Assembly: GCA_028821635.1 (NCBI GenBank)
Contig: JAPPDO010000179.1
Location: 1 to 8,381 of the forward strand
DNA: 8,381 nt
Direction: 5' to 3'
Origin: Ekhidna sp.
GTDB lineage: Bacteria > Bacteroidota > Bacteroidia > Cytophagales > Cyclobacteriaceae
Position numbers and translations under genes: made by a program. Below are positions 1-6,564 of the stretch, piece by piece; within the stretch, counting starts at the first letter, position 1; each line of letters opens with the position of its first letter. The notes below the pieces were generated by a model that saw nothing but the letters and a program-made list of their open reading frames with translations, ran no database searches and was not told the DNA's origin.

Positions 1-326
1 CTATCACGGCAAGCACGACTATTACGTGGACATATAGAGATGCTGCGGGCAACACCTCCACACAAACGCAGGAGGTGATCTGCCCTCTCGGTGCGGCAGA
101 CGATGCGGCGGAGGTGGTCATCTTCCCCAATCCCTCAGGGCGTTATGTGGAGGTGCGGGCTTCGGGAACGTCCGCTACTGAAAGTGTATTCACAATACTG
201 AACCTCAGCGGCAAGCCATTGCTGGAAGGCACCATCAACACAAGGTTAGACATCACCTCCCTGCGAGGCGGCCTGTACCTCGTGCAGCTACCGGACGGCC
301 GTTTGTTGAAGTTTGTGAGGGAGTAG
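1..326 (+). CDS. 3' end of a secreted/surface protein with type IX secretion C-terminal sorting domain (5' truncated by window)
   Basis: The frame is open from base 3, so the gene begins outside the window. The first readable residues (ITWTYRDAAGNTS, about 3-59) look like the last strand of a HYR/Ig-like repeat, common as tandem modules in large Bacteroidetes surface proteins. From about 114 the sequence matches the type A sorting domain of the type IX (Por) secretion system: VVIFPNPSG, then LNLSGKPLLEG, then LRGGLYLVQL, then a short basic end LLKFVRE before TAG at 324-326. Such domains direct export across the outer membrane and are removed on anchoring or release. A GTG at 75 could formally start a short ORF, but it lies inside the continuous domain and is not a real start. 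The segment is clearly more GC-rich than the rest of the window. The function of the missing N-terminal part cannot be inferred. Confidence 0.88.
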   Translation, partial: ITASTTITWTYRDAAGNTSTQTQEVICPLGAADDAAEVVIFPNPSGRYVEVRASGTSATESVFTILNLSGKPLLEGTINTRLDITSLRGGLYLVQLPDGRLLKFVRE

Positions 327-354
327 GAAGAAAGTTTAAGCGTTTTTTGAGTGC

Positions 355-383
355 ATCCTCGCGTGAAGGATTCGTTTCTTTTC
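355..383 (+). terminator. possible weak terminator after the sorting-domain gene
   Basis: ATCCT (355-359) and AGGAT (367-371) can pair around a 7-base loop, followed by a T-rich stretch (TCGTTTCTTTTC). It lies about 30 bases after the TAG, between two convergent genes. The stem is only 5 bp, so this is a weak call. The remainder of the 327-442 gap shows nothing else convincing. Confidence 0.25.
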
Positions 384-442
384 AATCAGGGGTATCTATT
401 ACTGGTCGGGAGGGGTGAATCTTTTGAAGAGGATGTCCGTAT

Positions 443-2617
443 TCACTCATAAACCATCTTCAGGTCGATCGTCCTTCGTTCAATATCCGTTCTTGCGATC
501 AGCACCTTTATTGCATCTCCGGGTGTGATCATTCGCTTATTATTCCTTCCGATGACGCATAGTTGTTTTTCGTCAAATTCGTAAAAATCATCATCCAGAT
601 CAGTCAGTCGGATCATACCCTCACATTTGGTTTCAGTGATTTCCACGAAAATGCCCCAGTCTGTCATGCCGGAGACAATACCGTCAAATTCCTGGCCCAG
701 CATGTTTTGCATGAATTCAACCTGTTTGTATTTGACCGATGCACGTTCTGCGTCTGCTGCTCGCTTTTCCCGTTCAGATGAATGCACACATAATGGACCG
801 TATTCGTCACTTCCGACATCTTTACCCTTTTGTAGGTAGTGCCATAGTAAACGATGGGCCATTATGTCCGGATATCTTCTGATCGGGGAGGTGAAATGGG
901 TGTAATGGTCGAATGCCAGCCCAAAATGCTTTTCAGGTTTCGTGGTGTATTCGGCTTTTGCCATTGACCGGATGGCCATGTACTCCAGTATGTTTTGCTC
1001 CGGCCGGCCTTCTATTTCCTCCATCAACTTATTCAGGCTTTTGGAGAGGTCCTCTCCGGAGTCCAGCTTCCTGCCGAATTTAGCAGCGAAAGAGGCAAAC
1101 GTGCTCAGTTTTTCAGGGTCGGGATCATCGTGAACACGATAAACAAAGGTTTTGCTTCCGTCACCTTTCCCTCTTTCTTTCCATTTGAATATATACACAG
1201 CTACTTCCTTGTTGGCCAGAAGCATAAATTCTTCAATCATCTTGTGTGCATCCTTACGTATTTTGGGCACTACTTCCAGCGGAGTTCCTCTTTCGTCCAG
1301 CCGGAACTTTACTTCCACCGTTTCAAAATTCACGGCTCCCTGCCGGAATCTTCTTTCCCTGAGTTGTTTTGCTAACCGGTTGAGTGTCCTTATCTCATTG
1401 GAAAAATCAGCCTCCGGCCCTTCAATGCGCTCTTGTGCTTCTTCGTAAGTAAACCTCCTCATGGATTTTATGATTGTTCGCCCGAACCATTTGCGATGGA
1501 CGTTTCCCTCCTTGTCCATTTCAAAAACTACGGAGAAGGTCAATTTCTCCTCGTTTGGACGAAGGGAGCATAGCCCGTTGGAAAGCCTTTCCGGCAGCAT
1601 CGGAATCGTTCGGTCTACCAGATACACGGAGGTCGCCCGTTCTATCGCTTCCCTGTCCAGTGCGCTGCCTTCTTCCAAATAATATGAAACATCTGCAATG
1701 TGAACTCCAACTTCATACCTGCCATTCTCCAGTTCTTTGAAGGAGAGTGCATCATCAAAGTCTTTAGCATCATCCGGGTCTATGGTAAAGGTTGTGGTAT
1801 TTCTAAAATCCCTTCTTTTGCTGATCTCCTTCTCTGTGATGAGGTCAGGGATAGCATGAGCTGCCTTCTCAATCTTTTTTGGAAAGCGGAATGGCAGTCC
1901 AAATTCAGCCATGATGGCATGAATTTCTGCCTCATTTTCACCTGCCTTGCCTAATATTTCTGTAATTGTTCCTACGGGGCTTCTGTTTTTGGTATCATGC
2001 CATCTGTCAATTTTCACCAGAACCTTATCATTGGACGTAGCTTTCCCGATTCTTTCGGGGTAGACCATGATATCAAAATGGATATTTCGGCTATCCGGTA
2101 CGACGAAGGAGAAGTTTTCAGATATTTCAACACGTCCGACAAACTCTTCCCGATTTCTTTTGAGCAACCTTACCACTCTCCCCCATGGCCTGAATCCTCT
2201 GCCGGCAGCTCTGATAATTAAAACATTAACCACATCGCCATGAATCGCAAAGTTGAGGTCAGTGGTTCTTACCCTAATATCGTCTTCATTTTCTGAAGTG
2301 ACAATATAAGCAAAATTCGGATTGACGTGATCGACCGTCCCCTCAATATATTTGCTCTCCATATTGCTCAGGAAGCTGCCATCACTCAGCCGATGAATCT
2401 TTTCTTCATTTTCCAGTTTGAAAAGCAGGTTTTTTAGGTAGTCTTTCGATTTTTTATCAAAAAGCCTTAGCTCCCTGACCAATGCCTGATAACTGTAGGC
2501 ATCCCCGTCATTGACTGCAAAGATCTCATGGAGTTTTGTTTTGATCCTTTTTGTGCGGCTCAGCCCTTGCTGATGTAAACTTTTCCCGGGCTTTGTCCTT
2601 CTTCTCTTTCTGTTCAT
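443..2617 (-). CDS. rnr: ribonuclease R (3'-5' exoribonuclease, RNB family)
   Basis: This 724-residue protein has the full RNase R order. A very basic N-terminus (MNRKRRRTKPGK) leads into a helical winged-helix-like region (about 25-85), then cold-shock/OB domains (about 88-225), the RNB catalytic domain (about 270-600) and a C-terminal S1 domain (about 641-721). The RNB active site is visible as TIDPDDAKDFDD, with D280, D286, D288 and D289 at the places of the four metal-binding aspartates. LVDRTIPMLPE (334-343) and FTSPIRRYPD (575-584, with the conserved Arg) are further family signatures. RNase R degrades structured RNA, such as rRNA fragments and mRNA, processively from the 3' end in the cytoplasm. 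Unlike the E. coli enzyme, there is no long lysine-rich tail after S1. The ATG at 2617 lies one base after the stop of the upstream exonuclease gene, so the two are probably co-transcribed and translationally coupled. No good Shine-Dalgarno is visible. Confidence 0.97.
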   Translation of the reverse strand: MNRKRRRTKPGKSLHQQGLSRTKRIKTKLHEIFAVNDGDAYSYQALVRELRLFDKKSKDYLKNLLFKLENEEKIHRLSDGSFLSNMESKYIEGTVDHVNPNFAYIVTSENEDDIRVRTTDLNFAIHGDVVNVLIIRAAGRGFRPWGRVVRLLKRNREEFVGRVEISENFSFVVPDSRNIHFDIMVYPERIGKATSNDKVLVKIDRWHDTKNRSPVGTITEILGKAGENEAEIHAIMAEFGLPFRFPKKIEKAAHAIPDLITEKEISKRRDFRNTTTFTIDPDDAKDFDDALSFKELENGRYEVGVHIADVSYYLEEGSALDREAIERATSVYLVDRTIPMLPERLSNGLCSLRPNEEKLTFSVVFEMDKEGNVHRKWFGRTIIKSMRRFTYEEAQERIEGPEADFSNEIRTLNRLAKQLRERRFRQGAVNFETVEVKFRLDERGTPLEVVPKIRKDAHKMIEEFMLLANKEVAVYIFKWKERGKGDGSKTFVYRVHDDPDPEKLSTFASFAAKFGRKLDSGEDLSKSLNKLMEEIEGRPEQNILEYMAIRSMAKAEYTTKPEKHFGLAFDHYTHFTSPIRRYPDIMAHRLLWHYLQKGKDVGSDEYGPLCVHSSEREKRAADAERASVKYKQVEFMQNMLGQEFDGIVSGMTDWGIFVEITETKCEGMIRLTDLDDDFYEFDEKQLCVIGRNNKRMITPGDAIKVLIARTDIERRTIDLKMVYE

Positions 2618-2618
2618 G

Positions 2619-3341
2619 CTAGGTAATCACGTCGATCTGTTGTTCTTCGATCAACGGTAAATTATTAAGTCGGAGGTACAATTGTGCAGTAGCAATAACA
2701 TCTCTTCTACAGTATTCTTCTATTCTCTCGAGACCGTCTTTCTCTTCATAGTAGGTCTTATTGACCATAGAGCCGTCCAGATCTGTTTTACTGGATGGAA
2801 TGTCAAAAATGGTGGTAAGGAGATTGAGCGATGTAAAACTTTTCCAATCTCCAAACTTCCAAAGTTCCATAGTATCAATGTGAGGCACTTCCCATGGCTT
2901 TTTACCTGCGATATTTAAGGGTCCCGGAATCTTTATATCGTTGATAAGCATCCGTCGGCATAGGTAAGGAAAATCAAACTCTTTTCCATTATGAGCGCAC
3001 AGCTTTAAGCGATACTGATCAAATTTCGACTCAATAAAGTTTTTGAAATCCAGTAAAAGAATCTGCTCATTATGAGAGGCCATGGATTTGACTCGCAGGG
3101 CAGGCTTACCTTTCGCTTCATAAAAAAACGCCAAACCAATGACCACTACTTTACCGAACTCTGCGTAAATGGCCGCTCGATCCTGATAGAGTTCTTTCGG
3201 GGTCTTTTCGTCCGGGTTTTTAAGAGTGTTCGCTTTGTACTCCCAGTGCTGCTGAAGTTGGGGAGGCAACTCCTCTATGTTTTCACTACCGGAAACGGTT
3301 TCTATATCTATTACCAGAAAGTTCTGAAGATGATTTTCCAA
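2619..3341 (-). CDS. predicted 3'-5' exonuclease, PolB-exonuclease-like (DNA_pol_B_exo2 family)
   Basis: This 240-residue protein has the DEDD exonuclease pattern. Exo I is DIETV (D12, E14). Exo II is CAHNGKEFDFPYLCRR, with N118 and D123. Exo III is YCRRDV, with Y210 and D214 (the YxxxD, DEDDy form). GKKPWEVPHIDTMELWKFGD (147-166) is typical of the stand-alone Bacteroidetes group related to the proofreading domain of family B polymerases. No polymerase domain is attached. The start must be TTG at 3341: an in-frame TAA lies 12 bases upstream (3351-3353), the first internal ATG (residue 87) would delete Exo I, and there is no ATG between. It ends with TAG at 2619-2621, one base before rnr. The natural substrate is not known from sequence; a role in DNA repair or nucleic-acid turnover is inference. 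Confidence 0.88.
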   Translation of the reverse strand: MENHLQNFLVIDIETVSGSENIEELPPQLQQHWEYKANTLKNPDEKTPKELYQDRAAIYAEFGKVVVIGLAFFYEAKGKPALRVKSMASHNEQILLLDFKNFIESKFDQYRLKLCAHNGKEFDFPYLCRRMLINDIKIPGPLNIAGKKPWEVPHIDTMELWKFGDWKSFTSLNLLTTIFDIPSSKTDLDGSMVNKTYYEEKDGLERIEEYCRRDVIATAQLYLRLNNLPLIEEQQIDVIT

Positions 3342-3477
3342 ACTTTGTTTATTTTAATGCTTTAGATTGACCGGTTTTTTTTCTATTCATTTGCTTTAGA
3401 TGATAAAGTTAGTATCTTAAAGCAAGTTGAACATTTGAGAACGCAAGATACCTTCCCTATTTTTTGCAGGTTATAAA
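3342..3477. other. intergenic region between lipB and the exonuclease gene; probable promoter/leader of the exonuclease-rnr pair
   Basis: This 136-base AT-rich gap divides the minus-strand block into two pairs, so a promoter for the exonuclease-rnr pair probably lies here. No clear Bacteroidetes-type promoter (TTTG about 20 bases before TAnnTTTG) is seen. The nearest match on the minus strand, TAACTTTA at about 3405-3412, has no properly spaced upstream box. The gap also holds the imperfect hairpin at 3391-3425 and, at 3349-3390 on the minus strand, a 13-codon ORF (MNRKKTGQSKALK) that is out of frame with the exonuclease. Confidence 0.5.
3391..3425. repeat. imperfect inverted repeat plus a direct repeat of TGCTTTAGAT
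   Basis: TTGCTTTAGAT (3391-3401) is nearly the reverse complement of ATCTTAAAGCAA (3414-3425), giving an 11-bp stem with one bulged base and a 12-base loop. The core TGCTTTAGAT recurs directly at 3358-3367, 34 bases from the copy at 3392-3401. As a minus-strand terminator for lipB it is poor: the stem is AT-rich and is followed by an A-rich run, not U. It could instead be an operator or a leader structure for the exonuclease-rnr pair. Confidence 0.4.
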
Positions 3478-4218
3478 TCAATGTCTTTTTTCACGATCAT
3501 AGCTAGTTTTTTGATCTATCGGTTCCATTTCAAATATCGCTGTGAGGTGCTTCTTGAGTTTCCTTTCTACCTCTGAGATGTCTATCTCTCTCCCCATTTC
3601 CTTTTCCAGTGAGGTGACAGTCTTGTCCTGAATACCGCAAGGAACGATATGATTAAAATATTCCAGATTTGTATTAACATTAAGGGCAAAGCCATGCATA
3701 GTAACCCACCGGCTACTTTTTACTCCCAAAGCACAAATCTTTCTTGCTTTCTGTCGATCTTTCTCGTCCAACCATACGCCCGTGAGTCCTTTAATTCTTC
3801 CGGATTCAATACCATATTCCCTCAAGGTTTTGATAATACCCTCTTCCAGCAATCTAAGATATTGGTGAATGTCAGTAAAAAAATGATCTAAATCTAAAAT
3901 AGGATAACCGACGATTTGTCCCGGCCCATGATAAGTGATGTCTCCGCCGCGATTGATTTTGTAAAAGTCCGCTTTTTTTTTCTTCAGAAATTCTTTATTA
4001 GCAAGCAGATGATTCTCATTTCCGCTCTTGCCTAAAGTGTAGACGTGAGGGTGTTCGCAAAAAATCAAATAATTTTTGGTTTCAACCTGTTCTTTTTTGG
4101 CGATTTTTCTATTGAAAATTTTCTGGTCGACGGTTTTTTGAAACAGATCGTTTTGCAAATCCCAAACCTCTTTGTAGTCCCTGACTCCTAAGTGGATAAA
4201 TTCTACCTTCTTATTCAC
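3478..4218 (-). CDS. lipB: octanoyltransferase (lipoyl(octanoyl) transferase)
   Basis: LipB moves the octanoyl group from octanoyl-ACP to the lipoyl domains of 2-oxoacid dehydrogenases and the glycine cleavage H protein, the first step of lipoate biosynthesis. The 246 residues carry the family signature RGGDITYHGPGQ (90-101), followed by GYPILDL. The catalytic lysine K167 lies in KICALGVKSSRWVTMHGFAL and the catalytic Cys C194 in IVPCGI. The start is GTG at 4218. The manA stop TAA at 4224-4222 is in the same frame two codons upstream, and an ATG overlapping that stop (TAATG) is out of frame and terminates after three codons. The next in-frame ATG would remove the conserved N-terminal half. 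Three bases separate manA and lipB, so they are very probably one operon. The last 12 or so residues, after MEPI, are a polar tail without conserved motifs. Confidence 0.96.
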   Translation of the reverse strand: MNKKVEFIHLGVRDYKEVWDLQNDLFQKTVDQKIFNRKIAKKEQVETKNYLIFCEHPHVYTLGKSGNENHLLANKEFLKKKKADFYKINRGGDITYHGPGQIVGYPILDLDHFFTDIHQYLRLLEEGIIKTLREYGIESGRIKGLTGVWLDEKDRQKARKICALGVKSSRWVTMHGFALNVNTNLEYFNHIVPCGIQDKTVTSLEKEMGREIDISEVERKLKKHLTAIFEMEPIDQKTSYDREKRH

Positions 4219-4221
4219 GCA

Positions 4222-5190
4222 TTAAAGTTGTATGTAGCTTTCCAACAATTCCAGTTTGTTGTCCGGTTCAATATCGTATTTCTTTATTGAAGCAGGAACC
4301 AGCATTACCTCACCGAATTTGATGGCTTCTCCGGCTATTCTTCCGGCACCCTTTACACTGATATATATTTTGAATGAATCTAATTCAGACGTATCTATTG
4401 GCATTTTTTGATTAGCATCAATTTTATTAGTGATAAAAAAAGGTGAAGCCACAATATTATTTACCTGATTCGGGATTTGCTCATAATAGCTTTTTACATG
4501 GGCAGGCTTGCTGTAGTCAATGGCATCTATTGCCAAATCAGTGTGCAATTCTCGCTTATTTCCGTCTTTATCTGTTCGGTCAAAATCATAAATTCGATAA
4601 GTAAGGTCTGATGCCTGCTGTATCTCTGCAAGCAGAAGTCCCCCTCCGACGGTGTGCACTCTTCCCGCAGGCAGGTAGAAGGCATCACCTTCATCTGCCT
4701 CCTCCCTGTTGAGAATATCGACGAGTGTTCCATTTTTCAGGTGATTTATGAATGCGGCCTTATCTGTATCTTTTTTGAATCCGTTGATTAGCGTTGCCTT
4801 GTAGTCTGCCTGAAGGATGTACCACATCTCTGCCTTCCCCGATCCGTTGTGTCTCTCCCTTGCCCGCCGATCATCGGGATGAACTTGAATGGAAAGGTCT
4901 CGTTCTGCATCAATAAATTTAATCAGGAGTGGGAATTCATCTCCAAATCGCTCATAAATGCTGCTTCCAACTAACCCACCCTTCTTATCCGCAATCAAAT
5001 CAGTAAGATTAATGCCGGCGAATTTTCCATTATTGATGATAGAAACATTTCCCCGAATTCCTGACAGTCCCCATGCTTCACCACAGTTAGCCAACGTTCC
5101 GAAATCTTTTTTCAGCACCGTTTTGATTTTTTGTCCACCCCAAAGTTTTTCTTTGTAGATAGTGTGGAACTTTAATGGATATAAAGACAT
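4222..5190 (-). CDS. manA: mannose-6-phosphate isomerase, class I (short form)
   Basis: This cupin-fold zinc enzyme interconverts fructose-6-phosphate and mannose-6-phosphate, linking glycolysis to GDP-mannose and glycan synthesis. Its 322 residues match the short, Bacillus-like class I proteins. The N-terminal PLKFHTIYKEKLWGG is characteristic. The zinc ligands are visible: Q102 and H104 in QVHPDD, E121 in KAEMWYI, and H179 in LPAGRVHTVGGG. R199, in LTYRIYDFDR, is at the usual catalytic arginine position. The C-terminal 90 residues form the second cupin half. The ATG at 5190 fits the family N-terminus. The gene diverges from the YraN-family gene with only 12 bases between start codons, so its promoter must lie at least partly inside that neighbour. 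A weak candidate is TAGATTTA on the minus strand (5211-5218). Confidence 0.95.
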   Translation of the reverse strand: MSLYPLKFHTIYKEKLWGGQKIKTVLKKDFGTLANCGEAWGLSGIRGNVSIINNGKFAGINLTDLIADKKGGLVGSSIYERFGDEFPLLIKFIDAERDLSIQVHPDDRRARERHNGSGKAEMWYILQADYKATLINGFKKDTDKAAFINHLKNGTLVDILNREEADEGDAFYLPAGRVHTVGGGLLLAEIQQASDLTYRIYDFDRTDKDGNKRELHTDLAIDAIDYSKPAHVKSYYEQIPNQVNNIVASPFFITNKIDANQKMPIDTSELDSFKIYISVKGAGRIAGEAIKFGEVMLVPASIKKYDIEPDNKLELLESYIQL

Positions 5191-5202
5191 CTTTTTGTTT
5201 GA

Positions 5203-5544
5203 ATGAATCGTAAATCTAAAGGTGATTTTGGGGAACGTGTAGCAAGGACCTATTATGAATCTTTGAATTGTGAAGTTTTGGAGACTAACTACCGATCCAA
5301 ACGATCTGAAATTGATTTGATCGTTTTGAAGGAGGGAGTGCTTTTAATATTTGTGGAAGTTAAGAATAGGAGTAGAAAAGACTTTGGAGAGGCCGAGACC
5401 TTTGTTTCACTAGACCAACAGAATAGGATTAAAGAAGCCGCTGAAGATTATATTTATGGAATTAACTGGAAGAAGGATATTCGATTCGATATTGCATGTG
5501 TCAGCCCGAGTGGAGAAATCAGGGTTTTTGAGGATGCATTCTAA
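5203..5544 (+). CDS. YraN/UPF0102 family protein, predicted nuclease fold
   Basis: This 113-residue protein has the full YraN pattern. GDFGERVARTYYES (7-20) is the N-terminal helix with the conserved GE. It is followed by NYRSKRSEIDLI with D38, FVEVKNRS with E52 and K54, and a late FD (95-96). These positions form a PD-(D/E)XK-like arrangement, the basis for predicting an endonuclease fold, although activity is not established for most members. The ATG at 5203 is the first possible start and suits the family length. The gene sits 14 bases upstream of purN in the same direction and is probably co-transcribed with it. Confidence 0.92.
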   Translation: MNRKSKGDFGERVARTYYESLNCEVLETNYRSKRSEIDLIVLKEGVLLIFVEVKNRSRKDFGEAETFVSLDQQNRIKEAAEDYIYGINWKKDIRFDIACVSPSGEIRVFEDAF

Positions 5545-5558
5545 CTATTTTGACCCTT

Positions 5559-6143
5559 ATGATTGAAAAAATCAGGACTGTCATATTTGCTTCAGGAGCT
5601 GGAACCAATGCGGCGCATATTATCAAATATTTTAATTCAAGAGATGCGTTGAGCATTGATAAAGTGTTCAGCAATAAGAAAGATGCGTATGTTCATGAAC
5701 GTGCCAAAAGTTTAGGAATCCCTTCAAGTTTCTTTTCAAAGGAAGCATTCAAAGAATCATCTTTTTTAAAGGAGCTGCGAGATATAGATTACATTATTCT
5801 CGCCGGCTTCCTTTGGCTCGTCCCCAAATATTTAATTCAGACATTTCCAAACAGGATAATCAATATTCACCCTGCATTGCTTCCGAAATATGGGGGTAAA
5901 GGGATGTACGGAGATCATGTGCACAAAGAAGTAATCAATGCAGGTGAAGAAGAGTCCGGAATAACGGTTCATTTGGTGAATGAAGAATATGATAAAGGAG
6001 AAATCCTTTTTCAGGCAAGATGCAAAGTTGATAGAAAAGATACCCCCGATTCTCTTGCTCGGAAAATACATCAACTGGAATATGAGTATTTCCCAAGAGT
6101 CATTGAGCGTTACATTATGGACCATGAGAAGGTTTACTGTTAG
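5559..6143 (+). CDS. purN: phosphoribosylglycinamide formyltransferase (GAR transformylase)
   Basis: PurN transfers the formyl group of 10-formyltetrahydrofolate to GAR in de novo purine synthesis. From the ATG at 5559 the product is 194 residues, within the family range. The phosphate-binding loop is IFASGAGTNAAHI (9-21). The catalytic triad is N102 and H104 in INIHPALLPKYGG and D145 in EEYDKGEILFQ. The variant KYGGKGMYGDHVHKEVINAG resembles the Bacteroidetes form. A TTG at 5550 would add three residues (MTL), but the ATG gives the more usual N-terminus (MIEKIRTVIFASG). The gap after the YraN-family stop is 14 bases. It is the last intact core gene before the degraded AT-rich region. Confidence 0.95.
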   Translation: MIEKIRTVIFASGAGTNAAHIIKYFNSRDALSIDKVFSNKKDAYVHERAKSLGIPSSFFSKEAFKESSFLKELRDIDYIILAGFLWLVPKYLIQTFPNRIINIHPALLPKYGGKGMYGDHVHKEVINAGEEESGITVHLVNEEYDKGEILFQARCKVDRKDTPDSLARKIHQLEYEYFPRVIERYIMDHEKVYC

Positions 6144-6158
6144 GGATTGTTATAAACT

Positions 6159-6181
6159 AATACGCCCAGTGGGTATATTTG
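6159..6181 (+). promoter_or_regulatory. hairpin after purN overlapping a TAnnTTTG-type promoter box
   Basis: Positions 6159-6179 can fold as AATA-C-GCCC / GGGT-A-TATT with a 3-base AGT loop and one internal mismatch. This is a weak candidate terminator for purN, without a long U-tract. The same bases contain TATATTTG (6174-6181), an exact match to the Bacteroidetes -7 box TAnnTTTG, 26 bases upstream of the GTG of the restriction-modification remnant. The nearest TTG (6147-6149) is 24 bases before the box, longer than the usual spacing of about 20. Either reading is tentative. Confidence 0.3.
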
Positions 6182-6206
6182 TAAGAACTTTTAATCCTTG
6201 AAATAA

Positions 6207-6564
6207 GTGCTTTTAAACAAGCTGAAACCAAGAGACCCCCTCAAAAAAGTCTTTTTGAGATTAAAGTCCAACGAGACAGAAATCGAAAGTTTCAAAACCA
6301 GTCTCATCCAACTACTGGATAAAGCAAATGACACAGCATCCGAAGAGTTCCATAAAACCTTGTCAGCGACTTTCTTAAAAAAACCTATTACGCCCCGAAA
6401 TACTTTATCAACACTAAGTGAGGAGATGACTTTGTAATTCATAACGAAGGCAAAGCAAAAGTATGGTTGGAGTAATCATTGAAGCAAAAAAATCAACCAA
6501 TAAAAGTGAAGTGTTCACTCAAAATAATTTTGAAATCAAATACTTGATCATTACTAATTATTAG
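6207..6564 (+). pseudogene. decayed 5' fragment of an Eco57I-like (type IIG) restriction-modification gene, N-terminal PD-(D/E)XK region
   Basis: Three consecutive frames give one recognisable N-terminus. Frame one (GTG 6207 to about 6383) reads MLLNKLKPRDPLKKVF, then SEEFHKTLSATFLKK. A base is then missing at a run of seven A's (about 6377-6383), and the next frame continues TYYAPKYFINTK, stop (TGA 6419-6421), GDDFVIHNEGKAK. A second shift near 6461 leads to MVGVIIEAKKSTNKSE, then EIKYLIITNY and a TAG at 6562-6564. From recall, intact proteins in this group read like FLK.TYY.p.yfiNTKGr.DLVIHnGk....VGVIIEaKkp.NKaEM and, further on, IEIKHLIITNIYEWFIFD. The D of DDFVIH and the E and K of EAK are the nuclease motif. 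About 25 codons seem missing before EIKYLIITN. Methylase and specificity regions are absent, so no activity is expected. Confidence 0.75.

Noticed and set aside
995..1375. Long plus-strand ORF (126 codons) opposite rnr
   Set aside because: It lies entirely antisense to the well-supported RNB domain and its translation has no recognisable motif. The other ORFs opposite rnr, lipB, manA and the exonuclease are shadows of the same kind.
5550..5558. TTG start for purN three codons upstream
   Set aside because: The ATG at 5559 gives the normal N-terminus directly before the phosphate-binding loop and is a stronger start.
6207..6437. Intact small protein of 76 residues
   Set aside because: The first 59 residues match the N-terminus of a much larger family, and the last 17 are an out-of-frame tail after the A7 run. 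It is a fragment, not a small gene.
6191..6442. Minus-strand 83-codon ORF opposite the restriction-modification remnant
   Set aside because: The plus strand gives a recognisable protein family over the same bases. The minus ORF shows no motif and is a shadow.
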